Made by a program: the position numbers and the translations under genes. Positions 1 to 8,200 of a stretch of DNA of 64,000 nucleotides are shown piece after piece. The first letter of the stretch is position 1. The number at the start of each line of letters is the position of its first letter. The notes beneath the pieces were generated by a model. The model was not told where the DNA came from. It searched no databases and worked only from the letters and a program-made list of their open reading frames with translations. Source of the stretch: an uncultured Paracoccaceae bacterium (GTDB lineage: Bacteria; Pseudomonadota; Alphaproteobacteria; Rhodobacterales; Rhodobacteraceae); contig CALLAF010000004.1 of the NCBI GenBank assembly GCA_938002605.1, forward strand, positions 1-64,000, read 5' to 3'.

Positions 1-85
1 GACGCGGCATGCCTTGCCCCGTCAGAACCTCAACCTGCCGTAACTTCGTGACAATTTCCTCGGGCTTGGGTCGCTTGTTTGCCAT
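1..85 (-). CDS. IS3-family transposase OrfA, N-terminal fragment cut by the window edge
   Basis: The first 28 codons read MANKRPKPEEIV followed by TKLRQVEVLTGQGMPR, the characteristic N-terminus of OrfA proteins of one large IS3 subgroup, which carry a helix-turn-helix that binds the element ends. A GGAGG ribosome binding site stands a few bases upstream of the ATG at 85. In this family OrfA is followed by OrfB, the DDE recombinase, made by programmed frameshifting; that part lies left of base 1. Whether the element is intact cannot be judged here. Confidence 0.8.
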   Translation of the reverse strand, partial: MANKRPKPEEIVTKLRQVEVLTGQGMPR

Positions 86-127
86 GTGTTTCCTCCGTTT
101 TCCTAAACATAGCGGAGGACCACTTCA
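1..127 (-). mobile_element. End of an IS3-family insertion sequence (rest lies outside the window)
   Basis: The window opens inside an insertion sequence. The start of its first transposase gene is visible on the minus strand at 85-1. Beyond the start codon the non-coding tip ends, on the minus strand, in TGAAGTGGTCCTCCGC, which begins with the TG typical of IS3-family termini and so places the element boundary near base 127. The ordinary chromosomal gene after it begins about 30 bases further on. The other end and any target duplication are outside the window, so the boundary is an inference from the terminal sequence. Confidence 0.7.
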
Positions 128-157
128 GTGGGGGAGGATCAGGCACGCAAGATCCAT

Positions 158-1342
158 CTATTGCAGCCACCCCTCCAGGTAGGAGATCCCATCACAGCCG
201 CCAAATGTAGCCGCCCGTTCCAGCTCACGCGTTAACGCACGTACACGTCCGGTCCCCATGCGCACCCCAGCCTCTGGCCAGAACGTCTTCACGGCCAGCA
301 CACCGGCCTCTCGTTTCATGTCGATACGCCCGATCATTTGATCGCCTTCCATCACTGGGAAAACATAGTAGCCGTGTTTGCGTTTGGCTGCGGGGACAAA
401 GATTTCGATCCGGTAGTGAAACCCAAACAGCCGCTCTGCGCGTTTGCGGTCACGCAAGGCAGGATCGAACGGCGATAAGATGCGCAAGCGCGGGCTTGGC
501 GTTGTGATTTGATCCATCACACCCGGCCATGCGAATGACCGCCGCAATTTGCCGTCTACACCGGCCACGTCGATTTCAACGATCCTCCCATCTGCAAGGG
601 CGGTCGCGCACCATGCTTTGGCCTCGGCCGGGGTAACATGATCCCAAAAAGCAGCCAACTCACCGCTTGTCGCAAAGCCAAGCCGATCCATCGCCCCGGC
701 GCAGCACCAATCAATCGTATCGTGTATATCTGGACGTGGGGCCCGGTAGGGTTCGGGGATCACCCGTTCGGTCAAATCATAGACTTTGGTGAACCCATCG
801 CGGCGTAAAACCGACAATTGCCCAGATCGCCATAAGAATTCGAGCGCGGTTTTCGACGGGTGCCAATCCCACCACCCGCCTGAGCCACGGCTTTCATCTT
901 TGCCGACCTGACCCGAAGTGCAGGGACCGTGATCGGAAATATGGTTCATCACCTCTTGGGTTTTCGACATAAAGTCATCGCGCCGCCAGTCTTTCCATCG
1001 GTCGGCAAGCCGGGCCTCATCGCGCGCAAACCGCATCCGCCAATGTGGAAAACTCGCGATTGGAATCGCTGCCGCATCATGGGTCCAATGTTCAAACACA
1101 GCGCGGTCGCGATGCAGTAGGTTTTGCAAGCCAGTCGGGCGGTATTGCTGCCGGCGCGACCACAAGATTAGGTCATGCGCGCGCGCAAATGTGTTCACAC
1201 TGTCCAGCTGCACAAACCCAAGATCGTCAATCGCAGCGGCAAGATCAGTGCCTTTGCCTGTTCCAGATGGACGCGCCGAAAGCCCGTGTTTTTGTAAAAA
1301 CACATGGCGGGCTTGGATATTGCTAAGAACGGGAATGTTCAT
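158..1342 (-). CDS. Winged-helix DNA glycosylase of the YcaQ/AlkX family
   Basis: A 394-residue protein of the YcaQ family (formerly DUF1006), winged-helix DNA glycosylases that excise bulky alkylated bases and unhook interstrand crosslinks. The family signature is clear: QLDSVN at residues 45-50 contains the QxD catalytic motif of YcaQ-type members, and FEHWTHDAA at about 84-92 is the conserved HWxHxA block. The length is normal. The ATG at 1342 overlaps the TGA of the upstream channel gene by four bases (ATGA), so the two are probably translated together. YcaQ-type activity is the best guess by motif; the precise substrate cannot be read from sequence. Confidence 0.88.
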   Translation of the reverse strand: MNIPVLSNIQARHVFLQKHGLSARPSGTGKGTDLAAAIDDLGFVQLDSVNTFARAHDLILWSRRQQYRPTGLQNLLHRDRAVFEHWTHDAAAIPIASFPHWRMRFARDEARLADRWKDWRRDDFMSKTQEVMNHISDHGPCTSGQVGKDESRGSGGWWDWHPSKTALEFLWRSGQLSVLRRDGFTKVYDLTERVIPEPYRAPRPDIHDTIDWCCAGAMDRLGFATSGELAAFWDHVTPAEAKAWCATALADGRIVEIDVAGVDGKLRRSFAWPGVMDQITTPSPRLRILSPFDPALRDRKRAERLFGFHYRIEIFVPAAKRKHGYYVFPVMEGDQMIGRIDMKREAGVLAVKTFWPEAGVRMGTGRVRALTRELERAATFGGCDGISYLEGWLQ

Positions 1343-1782
1343 TGTTTTGTTTTTCGTGCGGCAAGCTGTTGCAGGCGCACTTGGCGCAATGCCTCAACCA
1401 ACAACGCGGTCACCATCCCTATATTGAGCAGCCCGTTTGCGGCAGCCAACCCGCCCAAAAGGCGCCACTCCATCGGGAGCAAAATATCACCAAAACCCAG
1501 GGTGGTGAACGCAACAAGCGAGAAATAGACAGCCGGTTCCATCGCATCGAACACGCCTAAGCCGCGTAAGGTCAGCGCCCAGATCCAAACACCAACGGTC
1601 ATTTGCACCATCACCCACACGGCCGCAATACACAGCACAAGCATCAGTTTTATCCGGTGCGGTTCGCGCGTCAGCCAAGGATGCATCCGCACGGTCATCC
1701 CTTCCATCGCCCAAAAACTAAGTCCGGCCACAAAAATGGAGGCAAGAAGTAAGACGGTGCCAAGGGCAAGTTGAACGAACAT
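1339..1782 (-). CDS. Small ion-channel protein with a K+-channel-like pore loop
   Basis: A 147-residue membrane protein of the two-pore-helix ion-channel type (Ion_trans_2 family). Hydrophobic segments are seen at about residues 3-25, 46-70 and 107-131, and the pore loop TTLGFGD lies at 93-99, close to the potassium selectivity filter TxGYGD or TxGFGD. There is no cytoplasmic nucleotide-binding or TrkA domain, so any gating is by an unknown signal. The frame stays open upstream to 1998, but that part overlaps the divergent smpB gene. The ATG at 1782 gives a normal N-terminal helix; the one at 1818 is the alternative. It forms an operon with the YcaQ-like gene through an ATGA overlap. Confidence 0.75.
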   Translation of the reverse strand: MFVQLALGTVLLLASIFVAGLSFWAMEGMTVRMHPWLTREPHRIKLMLVLCIAAVWVMVQMTVGVWIWALTLRGLGVFDAMEPAVYFSLVAFTTLGFGDILLPMEWRLLGGLAAANGLLNIGMVTALLVEALRQVRLQQLAARKTKQ

Positions 1783-1890
1783 AATGGTGATCCCGAAAGC
1801 TGCGCGAATTTGCAGCATAGCGCCATGACACGCAATGCAAAGCGGCAATCCCTTGTTCCGCGCGGCAACATGCCCTATCTCGGCCAGACT

Positions 1891-2364
1891 ATGGCAAAGA
1901 AACCTGAAAACAAAAATTATAAAGTCATCGCAGAAAACCGGCGCGCCCGGTACGACTATGCGATTGATAGCGACCTTGAGGTCGGGATCATCTTGCATGG
2001 CTCCGAGGTGAAATCGCTACGCATTGGGCAATCCAATATCGCTGATAGCTATGCGTCAGTCGATGAAGGCGAGCTGTGGCTGACCAACGCCTATATCGCC
2101 CCCTATGACCGCGCGATGTTCAGCCATGAAGAACGCCGCAAACGCAAACTTCTTGTGAGCCGTAAAGAACTGTCGAAACTGTGGAACGCCACCAAACGCG
2201 AGGGCATGACCCTTGTGCCCTTGGTGATGTACTTTAACGACCGCGGGTTGGTGAAGCTCAAGATCGGCATCGCCAAAGGTAAGAAAAACCACGACAAGCG
2301 GGCAACAGAAGCCAAGCGTGACTGGGGCCGCCAAAAGCAACGGCTGCTACGGCACGGCGACTAA
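1891..2364 (+). CDS. smpB: SsrA-binding protein SmpB
   Basis: A 157-residue protein that matches SmpB end to end. SmpB is the OB-fold partner of tmRNA that delivers it to stalled ribosomes for trans-translation. The N-terminus [11 protein letters not shown], the [10 protein letters not shown] block and the basic C-terminal tail ending in [13 protein letters not shown] are diagnostic. An in-frame ATG lies further upstream at 1771, but family length and alignment favour the ATG at 1891 ([12 protein letters not shown]). No ssrA RNA is seen nearby. The gene is divergent from the channel gene, with roughly 110 bases between the chosen starts. Confidence 0.96.
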   Translation: MAKKPENKNYKVIAENRRARYDYAIDSDLEVGIILHGSEVKSLRIGQSNIADSYASVDEGELWLTNAYIAPYDRAMFSHEERRKRKLLVSRKELSKLWNATKREGMTLVPLVMYFNDRGLVKLKIGIAKGKKNHDKRATEAKRDWGRQKQRLLRHGD

Positions 2365-2478
2365 CTGTCGCAGGAATTCCTTTGCGGATCGCCCATCTTT
2401 GGCTAACCTCCCATCTAAGCGCAGCTTTGGATCACGCTGACGCGCCGAAGATAACGATCCATATGGGAGAGAGAACTT

Positions 2479-2760
2479 ATGGAACAGATGATAATTCAAC
2501 TTATTTCTGGAGCCGTTGGCGGGAACGCAGCAGGCACAGCGATGAAGGAGCTATCGCTTGGGACAATTGGCAACACGGTTGCTGGGCTCATTGGTGGCGC
2601 TGGTGGCGGCCAACTTATCGCCCTACTAGGTAGCGGCGCAGCGGCAGCAGGTGGCAGTGGTGACATCATGGGCATGGTCACACAGATCGCAGGCGGCGCG
2701 GGTGGCGGGGCGATTTTGACAGCCATTGCAGGCATGATCAAATCCAAGATGTCTAGCTAA
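2479..2760 (+). CDS. Small glycine- and alanine-rich hydrophobic protein
   Basis: A 93-residue protein of unknown function preceded by a good ribosome binding site, GGGAGAGAG. It is almost wholly glycine, alanine and hydrophobic residues, with repeated GGAGGG-like stretches at about residues 39-47 and 72-77, and ends in the basic tail KSKMSS. Such GxxxG-rich proteins normally pack tightly in membranes as two or three helices. A resemblance to small pore-forming or bacteriocin-like peptides is only compositional. It stands alone: smpB ends 114 bases upstream and a hairpin follows the stop codon. Confidence 0.65.
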   Translation: MEQMIIQLISGAVGGNAAGTAMKELSLGTIGNTVAGLIGGAGGGQLIALLGSGAAAAGGSGDIMGMVTQIAGGAGGGAILTAIAGMIKSKMSS

Positions 2761-2773
2761 AATATATTTCGTC

Positions 2774-2802
2774 TGGCGTCCCACATTGTAACTGGGGCGC
2801 CA
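2774..2802 (+). terminator. Hairpin after the glycine-rich gene, possible terminator
   Basis: TGGCGTCCC at 2774-2782 pairs with GGGGCGCCA at 2794-2802, a nine-pair stem with one G-T wobble and an 11-base loop. It starts 14 bases after the stop codon. The following bases are A-rich rather than T-rich, so it is not a textbook intrinsic terminator; it may protect the 3' end or act with Rho. Confidence 0.4.
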
Positions 2803-2925
2803 AAACAAACCTATTACCGATAATTTCGATATCGAACCGCAAATGCCCCCCAATCCAGCGGTTCTACTTGTCATAATTCCCTGCGCAGGTTACCTCTGCG
2901 GCGATTGCCACGAAAGGTGAATGCC

Positions 2926-3792
2926 ATGACAAACTCTGCGCCCGATGACCCCAAAACACTGGTCAGCACAGATTGGCTTGCCGCGCATCTCAAAGATCCG
3001 GATTTGCGGATTTTTGATGCAAGCTGGTATTTGCCCGACGCGGGCCGCGATGGGCGTGCTGAGTTTGACGAAGCGCATATCGCGGGCGCGCGTTTCTTTG
3101 ACATTGATGACGTGAGCGACCAGCGTTCTGAATTACCGCACACGGCCCCACCTGTCGAAAAATTCATGTCCCGCATGCGGGCAATGGGCGTGGGTGATGG
3201 GCATCAGGTCGTTGTTTACGACGGCAGCGGGCTTTTTTCGGCGGCCCGTGTCTGGTGGCTGTTTCGCCTCATGGGCCAAGAAAACATCGCGGTGCTGGAT
3301 GGTGGCCTGCCCAAATGGCTGGCCGATGGGCATAAGACCACGAAAACCCCCGCGACAATTCGCGACCGCCATATGACGGTGAAACAACGCCCTGAGTTGA
3401 TCAAGGACGTCACCCAAGTCGCACGCGCGGCTAAACTACGTGACCACAATATCGTTGACGCCCGCGCACCGGCCCGGTTCCGCGGCGACACAGAAGAACC
3501 CCGTGAAGGGCTCCGGTCCGGTCATATTCCGGGATCGCGCAATGTGTTTTATCAGGATCTGTTCAACGCCGATGGCACGATGAAGCCTGCGAATGCGCTG
3601 CGCACCGTGTTCACCGACGCGGGTGTCGATATGCAAAAACCGATTATTACCACCTGCGGGTCTGGGGTCACTGCTGCGATCCTATCGCTCGCGCTTGAAC
3701 GGATCGGCAAGACTGATCATTCACTTTACGATGGCTCATGGTCCGAATGGGGCATGTACGCCGACCTTCCAATCGCTACCGGAGCTGCCTAA
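2926..3792 (+). CDS. sseA: 3-mercaptopyruvate sulfurtransferase
   Basis: A 288-residue sulfurtransferase with two rhodanese domains, about residues 10-135 and 160-285. The active cysteine is C244 in the loop CGSGVTA, the mercaptopyruvate-sulfurtransferase form; thiosulfate sulfurtransferases have a charged loop instead. It transfers sulfur from 3-mercaptopyruvate, the transamination product of cysteine, to thiols or cyanide. The ATG at 2926 is preferred over 2905 because it gives the usual N-terminus and lies behind AAAGGTGA. Its TAA overlaps the ATG of the next gene, an aminotransferase that could supply mercaptopyruvate by transaminating cysteine; that coupling is inference. Confidence 0.93.
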   Translation: MTNSAPDDPKTLVSTDWLAAHLKDPDLRIFDASWYLPDAGRDGRAEFDEAHIAGARFFDIDDVSDQRSELPHTAPPVEKFMSRMRAMGVGDGHQVVVYDGSGLFSAARVWWLFRLMGQENIAVLDGGLPKWLADGHKTTKTPATIRDRHMTVKQRPELIKDVTQVARAAKLRDHNIVDARAPARFRGDTEEPREGLRSGHIPGSRNVFYQDLFNADGTMKPANALRTVFTDAGVDMQKPIITTCGSGVTAAILSLALERIGKTDHSLYDGSWSEWGMYADLPIATGAA

Positions 3793-4976
3793 TGCTGGAA
3801 AACCTGACCGCCCTGCCCGCTGATAAAATCTTGGCCCTGATGGCCAAGTTCAAAGAAGACCCGCGCACCGATAAGGTCGATCTGGGCGTTGGCGTCTATA
3901 AAGACGCAAGCGGCAACACACCAGTCATGCGCGCAGTAAAAGAGGCCGAGCGCCGGATATTGGCGGACCAAAGCAGCAAAGCCTATACTGGCCTAGCTGG
4001 CGATCCTGCATTTAGCAAAGCGATGCGCGAACTTGTGCTTGCTGACAGTGTCGCAGCGGACCGCGTGGCGGCTGTGGCCACTCCCGGCGGCACAGGGGCC
4101 ATTCGCCAAGCGCTTGAGCTGATCAAAATGGCGGCCCCCGAAGCGACCGTTTGGCTGTCGAACCCGACCTGGACAAACCACCCGTCGATCATCAAATATC
4201 TGGGCATGACAATGGCCGAGTACCGCTATTTCGACGAAGAAACGCGCGGCGTTGATTTTGACGGGCTGCTTGCCGACCTTGATAGCGTTGCCACAGGTGA
4301 TGTAGTTCTGCTGCACGGCTGTTGCCACAACCCAACAGGCGCAAACCTGACCATCGATCAGATGGCGCAGGTGATTGCTAAGCTGCAGGAACGCGGCGCG
4401 GTGCCAATGGTTGATATCGCCTATCAAGGGTTTGGTGACGGGCTTGAAGAAGACGCCGCTATTACGCGTCAGATCGCCAGCAGCTTTGATAACGTGTTGA
4501 TCGCAGCAAGCTGTTCCAAAAATTTCGGCATTTACCGCGAACGGACTGGCGTGTTGATGGCCATCGCCAAGGACCCCACCCAACAGGCGCTTGCGCAGCA
4601 GACGCTCGCATTTTTGAACCGCCAGAACTATTCGTTCCCGCCCGATCACGGTGCGCGCGTCGTGACGACAATTCTAAACGATCCAGAATTGCGCGCCGAT
4701 TGGGAAGCCGAACTGGAAGAAACCCGTAACGGGATGCTTGATCTGCGCGCCCAGCTTGCAGCGGAACTGAAGCGCCTGACAAACAGCGACCGTTTCGATT
4801 TCCTTGCCGATCACCGAGGTATGTTTAGCCGTCTTGGTACATCGCCTGAAAAAGTTGAAAAGCTGCGCGCAGAGCACGGGATCTACATGGTTGGCGATAG
4901 CCGGATGAACATTGCAGGCCTGAACGCCCAAACCGTTCCGATTCTTGCCAAAGCGATTGTCGACGCTGGCATCTAA
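3792..4976 (+). CDS. Aromatic/aspartate-type aminotransferase (class I, PLP-dependent)
   Basis: A 394-residue fold-type I aminotransferase of the aspartate/tyrosine subgroup. Visible signatures are the N-terminal VDLGVGVYKD, the NPTGANLT turn, and SCSKNFGIYRERTG carrying the PLP lysine K243. In this subgroup the enzyme interconverts aromatic amino acids or aspartate with their 2-oxo acids. The TAATG junction with sseA means translational coupling, and the frame extends upstream only inside sseA. TyrB-like activity is likely; aspartate specificity cannot be excluded. A strong terminator closes the operon. Confidence 0.9.
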   Translation: MLENLTALPADKILALMAKFKEDPRTDKVDLGVGVYKDASGNTPVMRAVKEAERRILADQSSKAYTGLAGDPAFSKAMRELVLADSVAADRVAAVATPGGTGAIRQALELIKMAAPEATVWLSNPTWTNHPSIIKYLGMTMAEYRYFDEETRGVDFDGLLADLDSVATGDVVLLHGCCHNPTGANLTIDQMAQVIAKLQERGAVPMVDIAYQGFGDGLEEDAAITRQIASSFDNVLIAASCSKNFGIYRERTGVLMAIAKDPTQQALAQQTLAFLNRQNYSFPPDHGARVVTTILNDPELRADWEAELEETRNGMLDLRAQLAAELKRLTNSDRFDFLADHRGMFSRLGTSPEKVEKLRAEHGIYMVGDSRMNIAGLNAQTVPILAKAIVDAGI

Positions 4977-5001
4977 TCCATCACGCAGCATTCATGATCT
5001 T

Positions 5002-5040
5002 ATGCGCCCGCAGCAAAGAATGCTGCGGGCGCATATTTTT
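5002..5040 (+). terminator. Strong intrinsic terminator of the sseA operon
   Basis: ATGCGCCCGCAGC at 5002-5014 pairs perfectly with GCTGCGGGCGCAT at 5022-5034, a 13-pair GC-rich stem with a seven-base loop, followed directly by ATTTTTATT. This is the clearest Rho-independent terminator in the window. It starts about 25 bases after the aminotransferase stop codon. Confidence 0.92.
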
Positions 5041-5047
5041 ATTGCGA

Positions 5048-5107
5048 TTCTTCGCGCAACATAATACCAAAGTTTCGCAGATATCTGCAATTTTGATACG
5101 CGAAGAA
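5048..5107 (+). promoter_or_regulatory. Nested inverted repeats in the mcl1 leader, candidate operator or RNA switch
   Basis: TTCTTCGCG at 5048-5056 and CGCGAAGAA at 5099-5107 form a perfect nine-base inverted repeat. Centred between them is the perfect 12-base palindrome GCAGATATCTGC at 5077-5088. The right arm ends five bases before the mcl1 ATG and holds its only purine-rich stretch, so a folded transcript could hide the ribosome binding site; equally the palindrome could be a protein operator. The repeats are seen directly; the function is inferred. Confidence 0.5.
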
Positions 5108-5112
5108 ATATC

Positions 5113-6069
5113 ATGTCATTCCGCATCCAGCCAACGCCACCCGCACGCCCCAATCGCTGCCAACTGTTTGGACCAGGTTCAAACACCAAGCTATTTGCGA
5201 AAATGGCAGCAAGTGCTGCGGATGTGATCAATCTTGACCTCGAAGATAGTGTCTCACCATCTGACAAAGACGTCGCGCGCGCAAACATCATCGAGGCGAT
5301 CAACACGATCGACTGGAACACAAAGTACCTGAGCGTGCGGATCAACGGGTTGGACTCGCCCTATTGGTACCGTGATGTTGTTGACCTGTTGGAACAGGCC
5401 GGCGACCGGCTTGACCAGATCATGATCCCCAAAGTGGGTTGTGCTGCAGATGTTTATGCTGTCGACGCGCTGGTGACGGCAATTGAAACGGCCAAGGGCC
5501 GGACCAAACCGATCAGCTTTGAAGTCATCATCGAATCCGCCGCGGGCATTGCTCACGTCGAAGAAATCGCTGCCAGCTCACCACGTCTTGCTGCGATGTC
5601 ACTCGGTGCTGCGGATTTTGCAGCCTCAATGGGCATGCAGACCACTGGCATCGGCGGCACGCAAGACAACTACTACATGCTGCATGGCGACACGCGCCAC
5701 TATTCAGATCCTTGGCACTGGGCACAGACCGCGATTGTTGCCGCCTGCCGCACCCATGGTGTTTTGCCTGTCGATGGCCCGTTTGGCGATTTCTCGGATG
5801 ATGAAGGCTACCGCGCGCAGGCACGTCGTTCGGCGACCTTGGGCATGGTTGGCAAATGGGCGATCCACCCCAAGCAAATCGCGCTCGCTAACGAGGTATT
5901 CACCCCTTCAGAAGAGGCCGTCACCGAGGCGCGCGAAATTCTTGCAGCAATGGAAGATGCCAAAGCCCGCGGCGAAGGCGCAACGGTCTACAAAGGCCGC
6001 TTGGTCGACATCGCGTCGATCAAGCAAGCCGAAGTCATCGTGCGTCAGTCCGAGATGATCGCGGGCTGA
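5113..6069 (+). CDS. mcl1: L-malyl-CoA/beta-methylmalyl-CoA lyase
   Basis: A 318-residue HpcH/HpaI-type TIM barrel that closely matches the Rhodobacter Mcl1 enzyme along its whole length (MSFRIQPTPPARPNRCQLFG, INLDLEDSV, FEVIIESAAG, GKWAIHPKQ). Mcl1 cleaves L-malyl-CoA to acetyl-CoA and glyoxylate, and forms or cleaves beta-methylmalyl-CoA from propionyl-CoA and glyoxylate. Both are steps of the ethylmalonyl-CoA pathway for assimilating acetate where isocitrate lyase is missing. None of the other genes of that pathway is nearby. It has its own leader with nested inverted repeats behind a strong upstream terminator, which suggests separate regulation. Confidence 0.95.
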   Translation: MSFRIQPTPPARPNRCQLFGPGSNTKLFAKMAASAADVINLDLEDSVSPSDKDVARANIIEAINTIDWNTKYLSVRINGLDSPYWYRDVVDLLEQAGDRLDQIMIPKVGCAADVYAVDALVTAIETAKGRTKPISFEVIIESAAGIAHVEEIAASSPRLAAMSLGAADFAASMGMQTTGIGGTQDNYYMLHGDTRHYSDPWHWAQTAIVAACRTHGVLPVDGPFGDFSDDEGYRAQARRSATLGMVGKWAIHPKQIALANEVFTPSEEAVTEAREILAAMEDAKARGEGATVYKGRLVDIASIKQAEVIVRQSEMIAG

Positions 6070-6079
6070 CGCGGTTGGC

Positions 6080-7093
6080 TTATTGACCCGCGATGGTCAG
6101 TAGCCCTGCATTATACGCTGTACGGCAATCGGAGGCATCGTGCATGATATCATCGTTCAGCAATGGCGTTGTTGTCATGCCCGGCCCCTCAAAGCGCATG
6201 TCATCGCATTCGCTGTCGTGGGCCCATTCGCCATTGTCATCGCCAAATTCAACCGTCCCATCAGCGCCAATACCGATCAGCGTCAATGTCCCAGCCTCAT
6301 AGCCCGCGCTACAATCACTGGCGTCACGCATCAGGTCATCAAATAGCAGTGGTGTTGTGGTCATACCTGCGCCAGTAAAGCGCGGATCATCACATTCGCC
6401 GTCATTGCTCCATTGGCCGTCATCATTGCCAAAGTTGATACCGTCGATGACCAGGTCAGGCCCCGCAGGTATGGTTTCGACCAGTGACAAAAGCCCTTCG
6501 TTAAACGCATTCCGACAATCGCTTGCGTCATGCATGATATCGTCGTTCAACAGTGGTGTAGACGTCATACCCGGCCCCATGAACCGCATATCGTCGCATT
6601 CGCTGTCGTTAGCCCATTCGCCATTGTCATCGCCAAAGTCGATGGTCCCGTCGGCGCCGACACCGATTTGCGTCAACGTGCCTGCAAGGTAACCCGCGCT
6701 ACAATCGCTCGCATCACGCAAGACGTCATCGCTAAGCAGTGGTGTTGTGGTCATACCCGCACCGGCAAAGCGCGGATCATCACATTCGCCGTCATTGCTC
6801 CATTGGCCGTCATCATTGCCAAAGTTGATACCATCAATAATCAGATCATCAGATTCGGCTGCGCCCAACGTCAGAAGCCCGGCCTTAAATGCGGTCCGGC
6901 AATCATTCGCGTCATGGCCAATATCATCGTCCAAAAGTGGGGTTGAGGTCATACCAGGGCCGGAAAAACGGCTGTCATCACATTCGCCATCATTGGCCCA
7001 TGTGCTGGTATTATCGCCAAAATCTATATCTTGGCTCATCGCTGGCGCGCCAGAAATGATTGCTAAAACACTCACTACGTTCAAAATTCGCAT
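6080..7093 (-). CDS. Secreted protein of five ~65-residue Cys/Asp-rich modules
   Basis: A 337-residue protein with a signal peptide (hydrophobic core at residues 5-19, likely cleavage near AMSQ) and then nothing but five tandem modules of about 65 residues. Each module carries FGDxxxxWANDGECDD, a GPGMTSTPLL-like block, DDIxHDASDC and a GxLTL end. Every module has two cysteines (ECDD and ASDC), which suggests one disulfide per module, and many aspartates, which might bind calcium. The modules alternate in two types (A, B, A', B, A'). The ATG at 7093 is preferred because GGAG lies seven bases upstream; the TTG four codons earlier is the alternative. No enzymatic motif is seen and function is unknown. 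Confidence 0.8.
   Translation of the reverse strand: MRILNVVSVLAIISGAPAMSQDIDFGDNTSTWANDGECDDSRFSGPGMTSTPLLDDDIGHDANDCRTAFKAGLLTLGAAESDDLIIDGINFGNDDGQWSNDGECDDPRFAGAGMTTTPLLSDDVLRDASDCSAGYLAGTLTQIGVGADGTIDFGDDNGEWANDSECDDMRFMGPGMTSTPLLNDDIMHDASDCRNAFNEGLLSLVETIPAGPDLVIDGINFGNDDGQWSNDGECDDPRFTGAGMTTTPLLFDDLMRDASDCSAGYEAGTLTLIGIGADGTVEFGDDNGEWAHDSECDDMRFEGPGMTTTPLLNDDIMHDASDCRTAYNAGLLTIAGQ
6090..7020 (-). repeat. Tandem coding repeat with a 390-bp two-module period
   Basis: The modular gene is repetitive in DNA as well as in protein. The stretch 6378-6442 is identical to 6768-6832, 390 bases away, and the segment around 6139 recurs with few changes around 6529 at the same distance. So a unit of two modules (2 x 195 bp) was duplicated more recently than the single modules diverged. 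Repeats like this can expand or contract by recombination. Confidence 0.85.
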
Positions 7094-7233
7094 CTTCTTC
7101 TCCAAATACTTAAGTGTCTAAGTTTGTGTCGCGCAACTTTGATGTAATTGCAATCTCCTCTTGCCTCCCGTTGCCAACACGCTGACGTTACGCCATATAT
7201 CATAGTGCTATCGCAACAAGGTTTGAGCTCTCC

Positions 7234-8196
7234 ATGACACAATATCTCGATTTCGAAAAACCGCTGGCCGAAATTGAAGGCAAGGCAGAAGAATTGCGTG
7301 CCATGGCGCGGGACAATCCTGAAATGGATGTTGAAAAAGAAGCAGCAGCGCTTGATAAAAAAGCGGCTGACCTGCTGGTGTCGCTTTACGCGGACCTGAG
7401 CCCTTGGCGCAAATGTCTGGTGGCACGCCATCCCGAGCGCCCGCATTGCATCGATTATATCAACGCGCTTTTCACCGAATACACCCCATTGGCTGGCGAC
7501 CGCAATTTTGCGGATGATCACGCCATCATGGGCGGCATTGCGCGGTTCAACGGTAAGCCCGTGATGGTGATCGGCCATGAAAAAGGCAACGATACCAAAT
7601 CACGGATTGAACGTAACTTTGGCATGGCCCGCCCCGAAGGATACCGCAAGGCGATCCGCTTGATGAACTTGGCTGACCGTTTTGGCATCCCGGTGATCAC
7701 GCTTGTGGACACACCCGGTGCCTACCCCGGCAAAGGGGCCGAAGAACGCGGTCAGTCCGAGGCCATCGCCCGTGCAACTGAAAAATGTCTTGAACTGGGC
7801 GTGCCGTTGATCAGTGTCATTATCGGCGAAGGCGGATCTGGCGGGGCTGTTGCTTTTGCGACGGCGAACCGCGTCGCGATGCTGGAAAATTCAATCTACT
7901 CGGTCATTAGCCCAGAAGGCTGCGCATCGATCCTGTGGAAAGACGGAGGCAAAATGCGCGAGGCCGCAGAAGCCCTGCGTTTGACGTCAAGGGAACTGAA
8001 TGAGTTAGGTGTCTGCGACACCATCATTTCTGAACCCAAAGGCGGCGCGCATCGCGATAAGGAAAAAGCAATTGCCGCCGTCGGTGCAAAACTGACCACG
8101 CTTTTGGCCGAACTTGACGGAAAATCAGCGAAAAAACTGCGTACAGACCGCCGCAACAAATATCTGAAACTCGGGTCCAAAGGGCTCGCGGCGTAA
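7234..8196 (+). CDS. accA: Acetyl-CoA carboxylase, carboxyltransferase subunit alpha
   Basis: A 320-residue protein with the full length and blocks of AccA: the N-terminal [17 protein letters not shown] helix, [20 protein letters not shown]-like core ([15 protein letters not shown]), [10 protein letters not shown] and [12 protein letters not shown]. AccA with AccD (not in the window) forms the carboxyltransferase that moves CO2 from carboxybiotin to acetyl-CoA, the committed step of fatty-acid synthesis. The frame starts at 7234 with ATG ACA CAA. A membrane-peptidase gene follows only four bases after the stop, so they probably share a transcript. Confidence 0.97.
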   Translation: MTQYLDFEKPLAEIEGKAEELRAMARDNPEMDVEKEAAALDKKAADLLVSLYADLSPWRKCLVARHPERPHCIDYINALFTEYTPLAGDRNFADDHAIMGGIARFNGKPVMVIGHEKGNDTKSRIERNFGMARPEGYRKAIRLMNLADRFGIPVITLVDTPGAYPGKGAEERGQSEAIARATEKCLELGVPLISVIIGEGGSGGAVAFATANRVAMLENSIYSVISPEGCASILWKDGGKMREAAEALRLTSRELNELGVCDTIISEPKGGAHRDKEKAIAAVGAKLTTLLAELDGKSAKKLRTDRRNKYLKLGSKGLAA

Positions 8197-8200
8197 CCAG

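Noticed and set aside
3993-4649. 218-codon open frame on the minus strand
   Set aside because: It lies fully opposite the aminotransferase gene, has no recognisable domain and no ribosome binding site.
6080-7093. Regular short repeats could suggest a CRISPR array
   Set aside because: The repeats are in-frame 195-base coding modules with an exported protein product; there are no constant short repeats with unique spacers.
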